The notes: generated by a model not told the origin, from the letters alone. DNA of 64,000 nucleotides from an uncultured Faecalibacterium sp. (GCA_934524985.1 CAKSYT010000006.1:62001-126000); one strand, 5' to 3'. Shown: positions 26,560 to 35,876, counted from the stretch's first letter. Made by a program: numbers and translations.

Positions 26560-27768
26560 ATGTCGATCTATCTGGACGAAAGAAACCCCGGCAAGCACGC
26601 ACCCTTTGAGGATGCCGCCCCGGATATTGTAGAATATGTGCGGTACCTTGAGGTGATCGCCGGCAAAAGCGCCAATACGGCGTTTAGTTATTACTGTGAC
26701 CTACGCTCCTTCAGCCGCTTTATGAAGCGCCGCCGCGGGCTTGTGGCCGCAGATGCAGAATTCAAGGAGATCGACCCCAAAGGGCTGGATACGGCCTTTT
26801 GGGGCAGCATAACAAAAGAGGATATCTACGAATATCTGTACTTTTTAAACCGGGAGTGCGGCAATAAAAAATCCTCTACCGCCCGGCGGCTGGCCAGCCT
26901 GCACGGCTTTTATGATTATCTGGTCAATCAAGTCAACCGCTTATCCGAGGATCCTACGGCGGCCATCCGCCCGCCCAAGCAGGATAAGGTCTTGCCCAAG
27001 TATCTGACGGCAGAGCAGTCCATCTCTCTCTTGGAGAGCACCCAGACACAGAGCGATTTCCCAGAGCGGGACTACTGCATGGTGGTGCTGTTTCTCAACT
27101 GCGGTATGCGTCTTGCAGAGCTGGTAGGCATGGACCTTGGAGACATTGACTTAGAGCAGCGGCAGATCCGCCTGTTCGGCAAAGGTCATAAGGAACGCAT
27201 GGTCTACCTGAATGATGCCTGCGTGGAGGCATTGCAGCTGTATCTGCGTAAGCGTAATACTATGGAAGGGCTTTCACCCAAGGAAAAAGCCGTGTTCATT
27301 ACGCGGATGCGCAAGGAGCGTATTTCAAACCGCAGGGTAGAACAGCTGATCTCCGGCGCGATGAAGGCTGCCGGACTGAAGGGTTTTTCCACCCATAAGC
27401 TGCGCCACACAGCCGCAACTTTGATGTATCAGACCGGCAATGTGGATATCCTTACCCTCAAGCAGCTTCTGGGACACAGCAGCGTTGGGACAACGCAAAT
27501 TTATACGCACCTTCAAGAATTTCAGGTACGCTCTGCCATTGAAGAAAACCCACTGGGCAAGGTGTTGCCTATAAAAGCTGCAAAAGCAAGCTTGGATACA
27601 ACGGAAACAGCAGGGGAGACATCCGCCGAAAATGTCCCGGCGGGAGAGGATGCTTCTGAGCCGTCCGGCCCTATGGCTGCCTTTGAGGGCGCTGCACAGG
27701 ATGGCTTCCGGGCAGATATTTCGGCAATGTCCAACGAAAAAACCGACGATTCATCGAACGATACTTGA
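26560..27768 (+). CDS. XerC/XerD-type tyrosine recombinase with acidic C-terminal tail
   Basis: 402 residues. The N-terminal SAM-like domain (about 20-140) and catalytic domain carry the full R-K-H-R-H-Y set: CGMRLAELVG, GKGHKER, THKLRHTAAT, LGHSSVGTTQIYTH. About 330 residues are the normal enzyme; the last 65 or so are an acidic, Ala/Ser/Thr-rich tail not seen in ordinary Xer proteins. Probably the chromosome-dimer recombinase, as it sits in a housekeeping context with no attachment site or mobile genes beside it; an integrative role cannot be excluded. Confidence 0.85.
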   Translation: MSIYLDERNPGKHAPFEDAAPDIVEYVRYLEVIAGKSANTAFSYYCDLRSFSRFMKRRRGLVAADAEFKEIDPKGLDTAFWGSITKEDIYEYLYFLNRECGNKKSSTARRLASLHGFYDYLVNQVNRLSEDPTAAIRPPKQDKVLPKYLTAEQSISLLESTQTQSDFPERDYCMVVLFLNCGMRLAELVGMDLGDIDLEQRQIRLFGKGHKERMVYLNDACVEALQLYLRKRNTMEGLSPKEKAVFITRMRKERISNRRVEQLISGAMKAAGLKGFSTHKLRHTAATLMYQTGNVDILTLKQLLGHSSVGTTQIYTHLQEFQVRSAIEENPLGKVLPIKAAKASLDTTETAGETSAENVPAGEDASEPSGPMAAFEGAAQDGFRADISAMSNEKTDDSSNDT

Positions 27769-27807
27769 TTTACATAATCTGATTCAGAAAAGTGCCCGAA
27801 AACACGC

Positions 27808-27856
27808 AAAGCCCCATGACATGATCCGATTCGACCGGATGCTGCCATGGGGCTTT
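27808..27856. terminator. Bidirectional terminator after the Xer gene
   Basis: An 11-bp outer stem (27808-27818 with 27846-27856) encloses an inner ATCCG/CGGAT hairpin. A short AT-rich run follows on the + strand. It would end the Xer transcript and anything coming from the right. Confidence 0.7.
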
Positions 27857-28225
27857 ATAATTTACAATACGAGCAATCCATGCAGGAACATCCATAGAAA
27901 CGTTAGAAACGTTCTGCTAGAAACGCGCAAAGTAGTGTCTACGCAAAAGCAAATGAACAACCATAGCCGCAAACTGTAAATCATAAAACGCAACATGAGC
28001 AGCATGAAATGTAATAAAGCAAGCACATAGATGCTTACAGGAACAAACTGTAAGCGCGAGACAAAGAAATCAATAAAATATGATAAAAAGTGCAGAATGC
28101 GCAAAACGGTTGAACCAAGCCCAAAAATGAACCAGCCGGGTCTGGAACGCCCAAAATCCGGGAAATGGGCATTTTTCACTTCCCTAAGTTTCGCATAACG
28201 TGCATTATACGAAACAGCTATAATC

Positions 28226-28249
28226 AAAAAAGAGAAGCTGCCCTTCTCT
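28226..28249 (-). terminator. Terminator downstream of the amidase gene
   Basis: AGAGAAG (28231-28237) pairs with CTTCTCT (28243-28249) around a 5-base loop, followed on the - strand by six T. It lies about 185 bases after the amidase stop. Confidence 0.7.
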
Positions 28250-28433
28250 CTTTCTGTCAGATTTCCGGCAGCTTCTGTGGATGCTTTTCATTTTGCGCAC
28301 GCCCGCTTCTACGTCGCTGGACGTATTACCAGTGTGTTCAAGCGTTTGACTTCTGCCTGCGGTAGCCGTTCCGGTGCGTTACAGGTCATATTATAAAAGT
28401 AGTATTGTTTCTTCTCCTTTTGTGATGCGATGC

Positions 28434-29297
28434 TCATTTTACCGGCAGCGGTTCTGTGCCGAAGTATGCACAGATAGCTTCGTAATAAATGCGTGCCACA
28501 TTCTTGCAGCCCTCCTCGCCGCCAAAGCGCTCCACATCCTCGGTGTTTGTTACAAAGCACTGCTCCGCCAACACTGCCGGACAATCCACGTCCTCCAGCA
28601 GCGTAAAGCTGCGCTCAGGCCGCACCTGTGTGTAGGTGTTTTCCACCAGCTGCTTCTGGTCGTTTTCCAGATAATAAATGTATCGCACTCCCCCACGTCC
28701 GCGCAGCTTTGCACCGATGCTTTGCATTCCACCAGCAAGCAGCCTTGCAAAATAAAAGCTTTCCTGATGCCATGTGCGTCCGGGCACTGCCGGATAGCAC
28801 TCAAACCCGGATGCCGTAGAGCCGTTGGCTGCGGAGTTGCCGTGGATGGACAGCAGCAGCTGCGGGCTTTGGGCACTGGCAGCCGCTGCACGCTGGGCAG
28901 GCGTAGCGGTTGCATCAAAGCTATCCCGGGTCTGCAAAGGGATGTAATTGGAATCCTGCTCTAACCACTGAAGCAGCGCAGCAGCCGTGGCTGCGGTGAC
29001 CTGTTTTTCCTCGACCACTCCCCTTGCGCCTGGGTCGCTGCCACCATGTCCGGCGTCGATTGCCACCCGGTACGGCGGGTCGCCCACCACGGGGCGAAAA
29101 TCATCCTCTGCGGCCGAGACTGCGGGTTCTGCGGGTGCGTTCAGTTCCAGTGCCGCCTTCCATAGAAACAGGCCAAGGCAGAGCATCAGTACCGCAAAAA
29201 CAAGCACCAGACCGTGCAAAAGGCGGTGCTGTGTTTTGCGGCGGCGTGTTTTACGTTTGCTATGCTTATTTACTGGTCTGTGCTGACTGGTTGACAT
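28434..29297 (-). CDS. N-acetylmuramoyl-L-alanine amidase (Amidase_3)
   Basis: 287 residues: a basic N-terminus, one membrane anchor (about 28-47), a linker and a zinc amidase domain with DAGHGGSDPGA, SIHGNSAANG and the catalytic glutamate region LAEQCFVTN. It cleaves the peptide from the glycan in peptidoglycan outside the cell. The family includes CwlD, AmiC and spore-cortex enzymes; the short, single-domain, membrane-anchored form resembles CwlD, which would fit a spore-forming lineage, but this is not certain. Confidence 0.88.
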   Translation of the reverse strand: MSTSQHRPVNKHSKRKTRRRKTQHRLLHGLVLVFAVLMLCLGLFLWKAALELNAPAEPAVSAAEDDFRPVVGDPPYRVAIDAGHGGSDPGARGVVEEKQVTAATAAALLQWLEQDSNYIPLQTRDSFDATATPAQRAAAASAQSPQLLLSIHGNSAANGSTASGFECYPAVPGRTWHQESFYFARLLAGGMQSIGAKLRGRGGVRYIYYLENDQKQLVENTYTQVRPERSFTLLEDVDCPAVLAEQCFVTNTEDVERFGGEEGCKNVARIYYEAICAYFGTEPLPVK

Positions 29298-29341
29298 AAG
29301 GCTTTACTTCCTGTTCGTTTTGCATTCATAATACCATAATA

Positions 29342-29353
29342 CGAGTATACTCG
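29342..29353. promoter_or_regulatory. Perfect 12-bp palindrome upstream of the amidase gene
   Basis: CGAGTATACTCG lies 45 bases upstream of the amidase start, next to TATTAT sequences that could be its -10 box on the - strand. It may be an operator; no regulator is identified. Confidence 0.4.
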
Positions 29354-29373
29354 CCTTTTCCCTGCACTGCAAC

Positions 29374-29409
29374 AAAAAAAGACTGCCAATTTTTCAAAAG
29401 GCAGTCTTT
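29374..29409 (-). terminator. Terminator after mutS2
   Basis: AAAGACTGCC (29378-29387) pairs with GGCAGTCTTT (29400-29409); on the - strand a run of T follows. It lies just past the mutS2 stop codon at 29417. Confidence 0.85.
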
Positions 29410-29416
29410 GCTCGGA

Positions 29417-31831
29417 TTATTTCAGTTCTACAACCGTCACGCCGCTTTCGCCTTCGCCGTAACGGCCTAGACGAAAGCTTTTGACCATGCGGTTGCCGCG
29501 CAGATGCTTATGGATGGCAGTGCGCAGTGCACCGGTGCCGTTGCCGTGGATCAGATAAACCACGGTCTGTCCGTTCAGGATAGCGCGGTCAATAAAGGAA
29601 TCCACCTCCGACAGCGCCTCGTCCACCGTAAGCCCCAGCAGGTTACACTCCATTTTGGCGGTGCGCTGTACACGCTCTACCCTGCCGTTGGGACGGTTGG
29701 CATCGCCGGTCAGGCGGGAGTACCGCTGCTGCGCCTTGGTCTTGGGCGCGGCGGGTTCTTTCACCAGCTTTTCCGGTTGCTTCAGGCCTTTGAGAGGCAC
29801 CTTGGTCTTGATGATACCGGCACGCACCAGCACATCGCCATTTTTGTCCGGCAGTGCCAGAACGGTGGCCAGCTGGTTCAGTTCTGCAATGCAGACCTCC
29901 TGCCCTACCTTTACCTCCTTCAGCGGCACAAACTCCTTAACAGGGTTATGCACCACCTCCGTACCGGCAAACAGCTTTTCGGTTTCCTTTTTGGCAATCT
30001 CGCGGGCGCGCTGCGCCTTCTGCTGGGCGCTCATGCGCTCGTCCTTTTGCAGCTGACGCAGTTCATCCGTCAGCGCGTAGGCCTGTGTTTCCACCTGCTG
30101 TGCCAGTGTGCGCGCCTTGGCACGGGCAGCTTCCAATTCATTTTCGCCCTGCTGGATCAGCTCATCCCGCTTTTTGCGGGCAGCTTCCAGCTGATGGGAG
30201 GCTTCGTTGCGCAGCTGCTCCACTTCGTTCTGGCTTTCTTTCAGTTGAAGCTTCAGATCATCCAACTGCCCCAGAACCGCATCCAGACGCTTGTCCTCCG
30301 CAGACAGGTGCTGCTGAGCGGCCTCAATGACGCGGCTGGGTATTCCCAGCTTTTCACTGATTAGAAATGCGTTGGATTTGCCCGGTACGCCCACGCTCAG
30401 CTTATAGGTGGGACGCAGTGTCTCCAGATCAAACTCACAGCTGGCATTGACCACGCCCTTCGTCTCCAGAGCAAATACCTTCAGTTCCGCATAGTGGGTG
30501 GTAGCCATCAACAGTACACCACGGCGGCGCAGTTCCTCAATGATGGCAACTGCCAGCGCGGCACCCTCGGCGGGGTCGGTACCGGCGCCCAGCTCGTCCA
30601 GCAGCACAAGGGTGTGCGGCATGGCCAGTTCCAGAATGCCGGTGATTTTTTTCATGTGGCCGGAGAAGGTGGAAAGGCTCTGCTCAATGCTCTGTTCATC
30701 GCCGATATCTACCAGAAATTCATCAAACACGCAGATCTCACTGCGTTCGTCAGCCGGGATCAAAAAGCCGCACTGTGCCATAGCGCATAGCAGGCCGGCA
30801 GTTTTCAGAGTAACCGTTTTACCGCCGGTGTTCGGACCTGTGATGATAAGGGAATCGTATTCCCCGCCCAGTGCAATATCCACAGGAACGCACCTTTTCG
30901 GGTCAATCAGCGGGTGGCGGGCGCGGATCAGATTAAAAGAAGAATCCGTCCGCACAGCGGGCTTGAAGGCCTTCAGTTCCAGTGCAAGCCGCGCTTTTGC
31001 CAGCAGGATGTCGATTTCCAGCATGGCCTTGTAGCTGTACTGGAACTGCGGCTCAATGGCAGCCACCTGTGCGGTAAAGGCCACCAGAATGCGCTCAATT
31101 TCCTGCGCTTCCTGTGCGCGGTACTGCAGGATGCGGGCATTGGCTTCCACCACAGCCTGCGGCTCCACAAACACCGTAGCGCCCGTAGAGGATACATCGT
31201 GGATGATACCGCTCACCTCGCCGCGGTACTCGCTCTTGACCGGCACAACATACCGGCCGTTGCGCATGGAAACCACGCTCTCCTGCAAGTATTTAGAGGT
31301 GTCCATGTTGCGTACCATGCTTTCCAGCCGGTCGCGAATGCTGTTCTCGGTGGCGCGTATCTTCTTGCGCAGCTCTGCCAGCGTGCGGGAGGCGGTATCT
31401 GCCATGGCATCCGGTGCCAGAATGGCGCTGGAGATCTGCTGCTCAAGGCCCGGTTCCGGTGCCAGCGCGTAAAACAGATCATCGGTCGGCAGCGCGTCAT
31501 GCTCAGAGGAGCCGTACCAGCCGGTCAGGTGCTGAAAATTGCGCAGCGCACCGGCCACCATCAGCAGCTCGCCCATGGAAAGCACGCCGCCCTTTACAGC
31601 GCGGGCAGCAAGCTGGCTGACCCCCTCTACCCCGCCAAAGCGCGGCGAGCCGTTTTTGATCAGCAGGGTGTTGATGGCGTCCGTCTGTTCCAGCGCGTAG
31701 CGCACCTCGTCCGGGTCACACTGCGGCTCAATGGCCAGCAGCATGGCGCGGGCTTCCTTGCACACACAGCCCTCTGCTGCACGGGCAATGATCTTATCCA
31801 GTTCTAATGTTTTTAAGTAGCTTGTTTCCAT
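29417..31831 (-). CDS. mutS2: Endonuclease MutS2
   Basis: 804 residues: MutS-like core and lever, ATPase Walker A TGPNTGGKTVTLKT and DELGAGTDPAEGAA, a long charged coiled coil, and a C-terminal Smr nuclease domain with GLTVDEAL and IHGNGTGALR. The absence of the mismatch-recognition domain and presence of Smr separate it from MutS. It suppresses recombination and, in Bacillus, rescues collided ribosomes. It starts 16 bases after recO. Confidence 0.94.
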   Translation of the reverse strand: METSYLKTLELDKIIARAAEGCVCKEARAMLLAIEPQCDPDEVRYALEQTDAINTLLIKNGSPRFGGVEGVSQLAARAVKGGVLSMGELLMVAGALRNFQHLTGWYGSSEHDALPTDDLFYALAPEPGLEQQISSAILAPDAMADTASRTLAELRKKIRATENSIRDRLESMVRNMDTSKYLQESVVSMRNGRYVVPVKSEYRGEVSGIIHDVSSTGATVFVEPQAVVEANARILQYRAQEAQEIERILVAFTAQVAAIEPQFQYSYKAMLEIDILLAKARLALELKAFKPAVRTDSSFNLIRARHPLIDPKRCVPVDIALGGEYDSLIITGPNTGGKTVTLKTAGLLCAMAQCGFLIPADERSEICVFDEFLVDIGDEQSIEQSLSTFSGHMKKITGILELAMPHTLVLLDELGAGTDPAEGAALAVAIIEELRRRGVLLMATTHYAELKVFALETKGVVNASCEFDLETLRPTYKLSVGVPGKSNAFLISEKLGIPSRVIEAAQQHLSAEDKRLDAVLGQLDDLKLQLKESQNEVEQLRNEASHQLEAARKKRDELIQQGENELEAARAKARTLAQQVETQAYALTDELRQLQKDERMSAQQKAQRAREIAKKETEKLFAGTEVVHNPVKEFVPLKEVKVGQEVCIAELNQLATVLALPDKNGDVLVRAGIIKTKVPLKGLKQPEKLVKEPAAPKTKAQQRYSRLTGDANRPNGRVERVQRTAKMECNLLGLTVDEALSEVDSFIDRAILNGQTVVYLIHGNGTGALRTAIHKHLRGNRMVKSFRLGRYGEGESGVTVVELK

Positions 31832-31846
31832 ACTGTTCCTTTTTGG

Positions 31847-32599
31847 TCAGGGCAGCACACTTTTCAAAAAAGCATAGCTCTTCAGCGGCTTATCCAGATG
31901 CGTCAGGGCATAATTTTCAGCCACTGCGGAAAGCTTTGCCAGACTGCCCACAGAGATCTTGAATGCAAATATTTTTTTGTCCTCTACCAAGCAGATGTGA
32001 CGCAGTGCAAACAGCGCAGCCTTGTCCAGATTGCAGTTTTTGCCTGCCTTTGCCGCACAGGATGCACAGAGCAGATGCCCTTCCTGCGCGTCCAGATAAA
32101 AGGCATCTCCTTCGTCGTAGGTGCCGCAGTCCCGGCAGCAGACCAGCTGCGGCATAAAGCCGCACTCGCTCATGGTGCGCAGCTCAAATACCGCCTTGAT
32201 CACCCGCAGGTCGGTGCGGTGCTCGCTGATCATATACAGGCTGTTCAGCACCAGCCGCAGCTCCCGGGCAGCTTCCTCTCCGGTAGGCGAAAGCGCAGCG
32301 GCCATCTCGGTAAGATACATGGCAAGGCTCACCCCTTCAATGGAGGAGGAAACGCCGTGGAAGATGTTCTGCACCTCGGCTTCCCGCACGGTATACATAT
32401 TGCGTCCGGGCACCAGTGTAAACTCTGAATAGCAGAACAGCCCGCAGGCACTGAACAGCTTGCTTTTCAGCCGCAGACTGTTTGCAGCCATTGCCGTGAT
32501 CACGCCCAGCTTCGGGGTGAGGATCGTCAGAATACGGTCTGCTTCTCTATAACGGGTCTCCTTCAGTACCAGACCCATGGTCACAAATGGTTCCATCAT
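31847..32599 (-). CDS. recO: DNA repair protein RecO
   Basis: 250 residues: N-terminal OB fold (GLVLKETRYREADRILTILT), helical middle and a zinc finger, CCRDC ... CASC (about 152-183). It loads RecA with RecFR. The start at 32599 follows AGGAG; the frame is open further upstream but that part has no family similarity. Its place after era is the usual Firmicutes order. Confidence 0.92.
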   Translation of the reverse strand: MMEPFVTMGLVLKETRYREADRILTILTPKLGVITAMAANSLRLKSKLFSACGLFCYSEFTLVPGRNMYTVREAEVQNIFHGVSSSIEGVSLAMYLTEMAAALSPTGEEAARELRLVLNSLYMISEHRTDLRVIKAVFELRTMSECGFMPQLVCCRDCGTYDEGDAFYLDAQEGHLLCASCAAKAGKNCNLDKAALFALRHICLVEDKKIFAFKISVGSLAKLSAVAENYALTHLDKPLKSYAFLKSVLP

Positions 32600-32813
32600 C
32601 CGTTTCTCCTGCCGGATGCTCGGCGGGCAGCTGCACCAGTTGTTTATAATCGAGATAACGGAGAATGTTCCCCGTGCAGGCAAAGGCCTGCCAGCTTGCA
32701 GCAGCATCCATCTTCAGCACTCCTTCCCTTTCCTGTGCACAGGCGGCTTTTGTATAGTGTCAGCCTGATTCTAGCACAGCATACAAGGGAAAACTGTCCT
32801 GCTTTGGCAGCGC

Positions 32814-33749
32814 TCAGCGGTTGGAGGGATTCTGCTTGAAGCCGAAATTGTTCAGCAAAAATTCGTTATCCCGCCAGTCGGATTTTACCTTGACCCAGCA
32901 CTGTAGGTTGACCCGGCAGCCCAAGAACTCCTCGCAGTCGGCGCGGGCGGCACTGGCGATCTTTTTAAGCATGGCACCGCCCTTGCCGATGACCATACCC
33001 TTGTGGCTCTCCCGCTCACAGTAGATGTTCACATCAATGTCGATCAGGTCTGTGCCCGGGCGCTCTTTGAAGCGCTCCACCACCACTGCTATGCCGTGCG
33101 GGATCTCGTCCCGCATGAAGAGCAGCGCCTTTTCGCGGATGACCTCGGCCACCAGCTCTTTTTCCGGCATATCGGTATAGGCGTCATCATCAAAGTAATG
33201 CGGGCCTTCCACCGCATAGCGGCTCAGAGCATCGAACAGCTCCTCGCTGCCCTCTTTATTGCGCACACTGATGGTGTAGATCTCATCGAACACGCCCAGC
33301 GCCTTCAACTCTGCCTTGCGGGCTTCCAAATCGGCAGGGTCTTTCACAAGGTCGGTCTTGTTGATGACCGCAATGGCCGGGCCGCTGCGGTGCAGCGCCT
33401 CCACAAGTGCCATCTCAGATTCATTCAGCGCACCGTAGGGTTCAAACAGCATCATGGAAACATCCACATCCGCAATGGAATCGCTGGCGGTCTTATCCAT
33501 ACGCTTGCCCAGCTTATTGTGGGCTTTGTGCACACCGGGGGTATCCAGCAGCACATATTGCAGCGGCCCCCGTGTGATCACGCCGGTAATGCGGGTGCGG
33601 GTGGTCTGGGGCTTAGAGGTGACGATAGCCACCTTCTCGCCAACCAAGAGGTTCGTCAGGCTGGATTTGCCCACGTTCGGCCGTCCGATGACAGCAACGA
33701 ATACAGAGGAGGTGTCGTAATGCTCCTGAACGGGTGTTGTAGTACTCAA
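32814..33749 (-). CDS. era: GTPase Era
   Basis: 311 residues: G1 GRPNVGKSSL, G3 DTPGVHK, G4 NKTD and a C-terminal KH domain with GKGGAMLKKI. Era binds the 3' end of 16S rRNA in small-subunit assembly. The TTG at 33749 is chosen because CAGGAG sits 7 bases upstream and the family starts near here; an upstream start would add about 45 non-conserved residues. Confidence 0.93.
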   Translation of the reverse strand: MSTTTPVQEHYDTSSVFVAVIGRPNVGKSSLTNLLVGEKVAIVTSKPQTTRTRITGVITRGPLQYVLLDTPGVHKAHNKLGKRMDKTASDSIADVDVSMMLFEPYGALNESEMALVEALHRSGPAIAVINKTDLVKDPADLEARKAELKALGVFDEIYTISVRNKEGSEELFDALSRYAVEGPHYFDDDAYTDMPEKELVAEVIREKALLFMRDEIPHGIAVVVERFKERPGTDLIDIDVNIYCERESHKGMVIGKGGAMLKKIASAARADCEEFLGCRVNLQCWVKVKSDWRDNEFLLNNFGFKQNPSNR

Positions 33750-33795
33750 AGCGAACTCCTGTCTTGTTTTTATGTTCTGTTGCAGTTGAGGGATA

Positions 33796-34287
33796 TCATT
33801 CCGTGTAGCTGACCGTGCGGGGCAGACCCAGCTGCAGCAGCACAGCCTCTTCTTTTTCGCGCATACGCATGGCTTCCAAACCACCGTTTTCGTGGTCGTA
33901 GCCCAGCAGATGCAGCATGGAGTGGACAGTTAAAAAGGCCACTTCCCGCTGCAACGGATGCCCATACAGATTGGCCTGCTCCATGGCGCGCTCCATGCTG
34001 ATAACGATGTCGCCCAGCATCATGCAGCCGTTGTTCTCGTCGATATCGTACTTGCCGTCCTCACCCAGAGGAAAGCTCAGCACATCGGTGGGCATGGGCT
34101 TGTTGCGGTACTGGTTGTTCAGCTCGGCAATGGCAGCGTTGTCCACAAAGGTAACGCTGATCTCTGCGGGACGGTCAAAATGCTCATATTCCAGCACAGC
34201 ATTGCAGGCACGGCGGATCAGGATACGGAGCCCGGAGGGCACCTTGACAGCTTTCTGGGAGTTGGTGATCAAAACTTTGTTGGACAT
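33796..34287 (-). CDS. ybeY: Endoribonuclease YbeY
   Basis: 163 residues ending its core with the metal site VHSMLHLLGYDHE (three histidines) and with DVLSFPL. It matures 16S rRNA ends and is involved in ribosome quality control. Directly between phoH and era, as in most Firmicutes. Confidence 0.93.
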   Translation of the reverse strand: MSNKVLITNSQKAVKVPSGLRILIRRACNAVLEYEHFDRPAEISVTFVDNAAIAELNNQYRNKPMPTDVLSFPLGEDGKYDIDENNGCMMLGDIVISMERAMEQANLYGHPLQREVAFLTVHSMLHLLGYDHENGGLEAMRMREKEEAVLLQLGLPRTVSYTE

Positions 34288-34310
34288 ATCGGTCCACTCC
34301 TTTCAGGGAT

Positions 34311-35306
34311 TTATTTAGAATTCTTTTTGTTTTCTTTATTTTCCGCTTCGGCAGCCGGATGGGCGGCGCGCTCGTAAGCCTTTACGATCTCCTGCACCAG
34401 CCGGTGACGCACAACGTCCTTATCGGTAAAGTAGCACTGGGCAATGCCGTTTACATCCTTCAGCACCTTCAGCGCGTCCACCAGACCGCTGCGGGTGCTG
34501 CCCGGCAGATCGATCTGGGTCACATCGCCAGTAACGACCACCTTGGAACCCACACCCATACGGGTAAGAAACATTTTCATCTGCTCCGGAGTGGTGTTCT
34601 GTGCCTCGTCCAGAATGATAAAGGAATCATCCAGTGTGCGCCCGCGCATATAAGCCAGCGGGGCAACCTCGATGATCTGCTTTTCCACCAGACGCTCGTA
34701 GGTCTCTGCGCCCAGCATATCAAACAGACCGTCGTACAGCGGCCGCAGATAGGGGTCTACCTTCTGCTGCAGATCACCGGGCAGAAAGCCCAGCTTCTCG
34801 CCTGCTTCCACCGCCGGGCGGGTCAGAATAATGCGGGATACTTCCTTGGCCTTAAAAGCTTTCACCGCCATGGCAACGGCCAGATAGGTCTTGCCGGTAC
34901 CCGCCGGGCCAACACCGAAGGTAATAGCATTGGAACGGATGGCGCTCAGGTACTCCTTCTGTCCTAGTGTTTTGGGGCGGATCGGGCGTCCTTTGACCGT
35001 GACGGTGACAAAGTCCTCGGTCAACTCCTTTACCCGCTTCTCCGCGCCGTCGTGCGCCAGACTGATGCAGTAGTGCACGGTCTGATCCTCCAGCGGGGTG
35101 CGGTTCTCGATCAGAAGAAGCATTCCCTCCACGGCACGGTTTGCTGCCGCCACATTGGCAGGCTCGCCGGAAATGCGCAGCTGTGTGCCGCGGCAGACAG
35201 CGGTAACAGAGAACTCTTTTTCCAACAAGCGAATATTCCGGTCACAGTTGCCAAAAACAGCCGCTGCGATCTCTACACTATCCAGTTCAATACACTTTTC
35301 CGCCAT
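34311..35306 (-). CDS. phoH: PhoH-like ATPase
   Basis: 331 residues: a KH-like N-terminal region and the PhoH ATPase with GPAGTGKTYLA (Walker A) and DEAQNTTPEQ. Usually linked with ybeY in RNA metabolism. The ATG at 35306 follows GGGAGGAACTCC; the upstream in-frame extension is unlikely coding. First gene of the phoH-ybeY-era-recO-mutS2 run. Confidence 0.92.
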   Translation of the reverse strand: MAEKCIELDSVEIAAAVFGNCDRNIRLLEKEFSVTAVCRGTQLRISGEPANVAAANRAVEGMLLLIENRTPLEDQTVHYCISLAHDGAEKRVKELTEDFVTVTVKGRPIRPKTLGQKEYLSAIRSNAITFGVGPAGTGKTYLAVAMAVKAFKAKEVSRIILTRPAVEAGEKLGFLPGDLQQKVDPYLRPLYDGLFDMLGAETYERLVEKQIIEVAPLAYMRGRTLDDSFIILDEAQNTTPEQMKMFLTRMGVGSKVVVTGDVTQIDLPGSTRSGLVDALKVLKDVNGIAQCYFTDKDVVRHRLVQEIVKAYERAAHPAAEAENKENKKNSK

Positions 35307-35465
35307 GGAGTTCCTCCCGAATTGCAGAATTTGATGACTATATTGTACCACCAAAATCTTCAGAAGAAAACTATGAAAAGTGCACAAAATATTTTCCCGT
35401 GTTCCATCGGTTTTTCCATACGAACTGTGTTTTAAAGCTTTTTGATGGCTTTTTTTAGAAAACGC

Positions 35466-35524
35466 TTGACAAAATATATCGGAAGGCGATATACTTTAGA
35501 CGCGATATATCGGTTAGCGATATA
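35466..35524 (+). promoter_or_regulatory. PadR promoter with two operator dyads
   Basis: The promoter is TTGACA (35466-35471), 18 bases, TATACT (35490-35495). Two copies of the dyad TATATCG-N5-CGATATA lie at 35475-35493 and 35506-35524, centres 31 bp apart, about three helical turns. The first covers the spacer and -10, the second the start region. This is the arrangement expected of an autorepressed PadR gene. Confidence 0.85.
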
Positions 35525-35558
35525 AAGACGCTCGATAGAATCCATGGAGTATTTCAGT

Positions 35559-35876
35559 ATGGAAAACCTTGCATTGACCGAATCGACCTATTATATCCTG
35601 TTGTCTCTTTACCATCCGCAGCACGGCTATGGCATCATGCAGCAGACGGAGCAGCTTTCCGGGGGCAGAGTCCATCTTGCCGCCGGGACACTGTATGGTG
35701 CTTTGACCTCTCTGTGTGAAAAAGGCTGGATCCGTCCCCTGCCCGCCGAGAACGGCAGCCGCAAAAAGGAATACCAGCTTACCGCAGAGGGGGTACAGGT
35801 CTTAAAGCACGAACTTGCCCGCTTGCAGCAGCTTGTGGCAAATGGTGAGAGCATCCTGAAGGAGGAAGCCTTATGA
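35559..35876 (+). CDS. PadR family transcriptional regulator
   Basis: 105 residues with the PadR winged-helix pattern: LTESTYYILLSLYHPQHGYGI, LAAGTLYGALTSLCEKGWI, and EYQLTAEG. PadR proteins are effector-responsive repressors. The start at 35559 has GGAG 9 bases before it; the ATG at 35544 has none. Its stop overlaps the DUF2812 gene, and its promoter carries two matched dyads. Confidence 0.9.
   Translation: MENLALTESTYYILLSLYHPQHGYGIMQQTEQLSGGRVHLAAGTLYGALTSLCEKGWIRPLPAENGSRKKEYQLTAEGVQVLKHELARLQQLVANGESILKEEAL

Larger units (their letters stand above)
27769..28433. other. 665-base intergenic region
   Basis: The stretch is AT-rich compared with its neighbours. It holds the Xer terminator on the left and a leftward terminator at 28226-28249. 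On the - strand there is a TATAAT-like box near 28204-28209, and a 121-codon open frame (27862-28227) that begins with TTG and has no ribosome-binding site. Short repeats of GAAACGTT occur at about 27896-27914. I see no gene that I can defend; a small untranslated RNA reading left is possible. Confidence 0.6.

Noticed and set aside
27862..28227. 121-codon leftward ORF with hydrophobic stretches
   Set aside because: TTG start, no ribosome-binding site, composition explained by AT-rich DNA, and it overlaps promoter-like sequence.
28309..28389. 26-codon leftward ORF below the amidase gene
   Set aside because: The only AAAGGAG nearby is about 23 bases from its ATG, too far for initiation.
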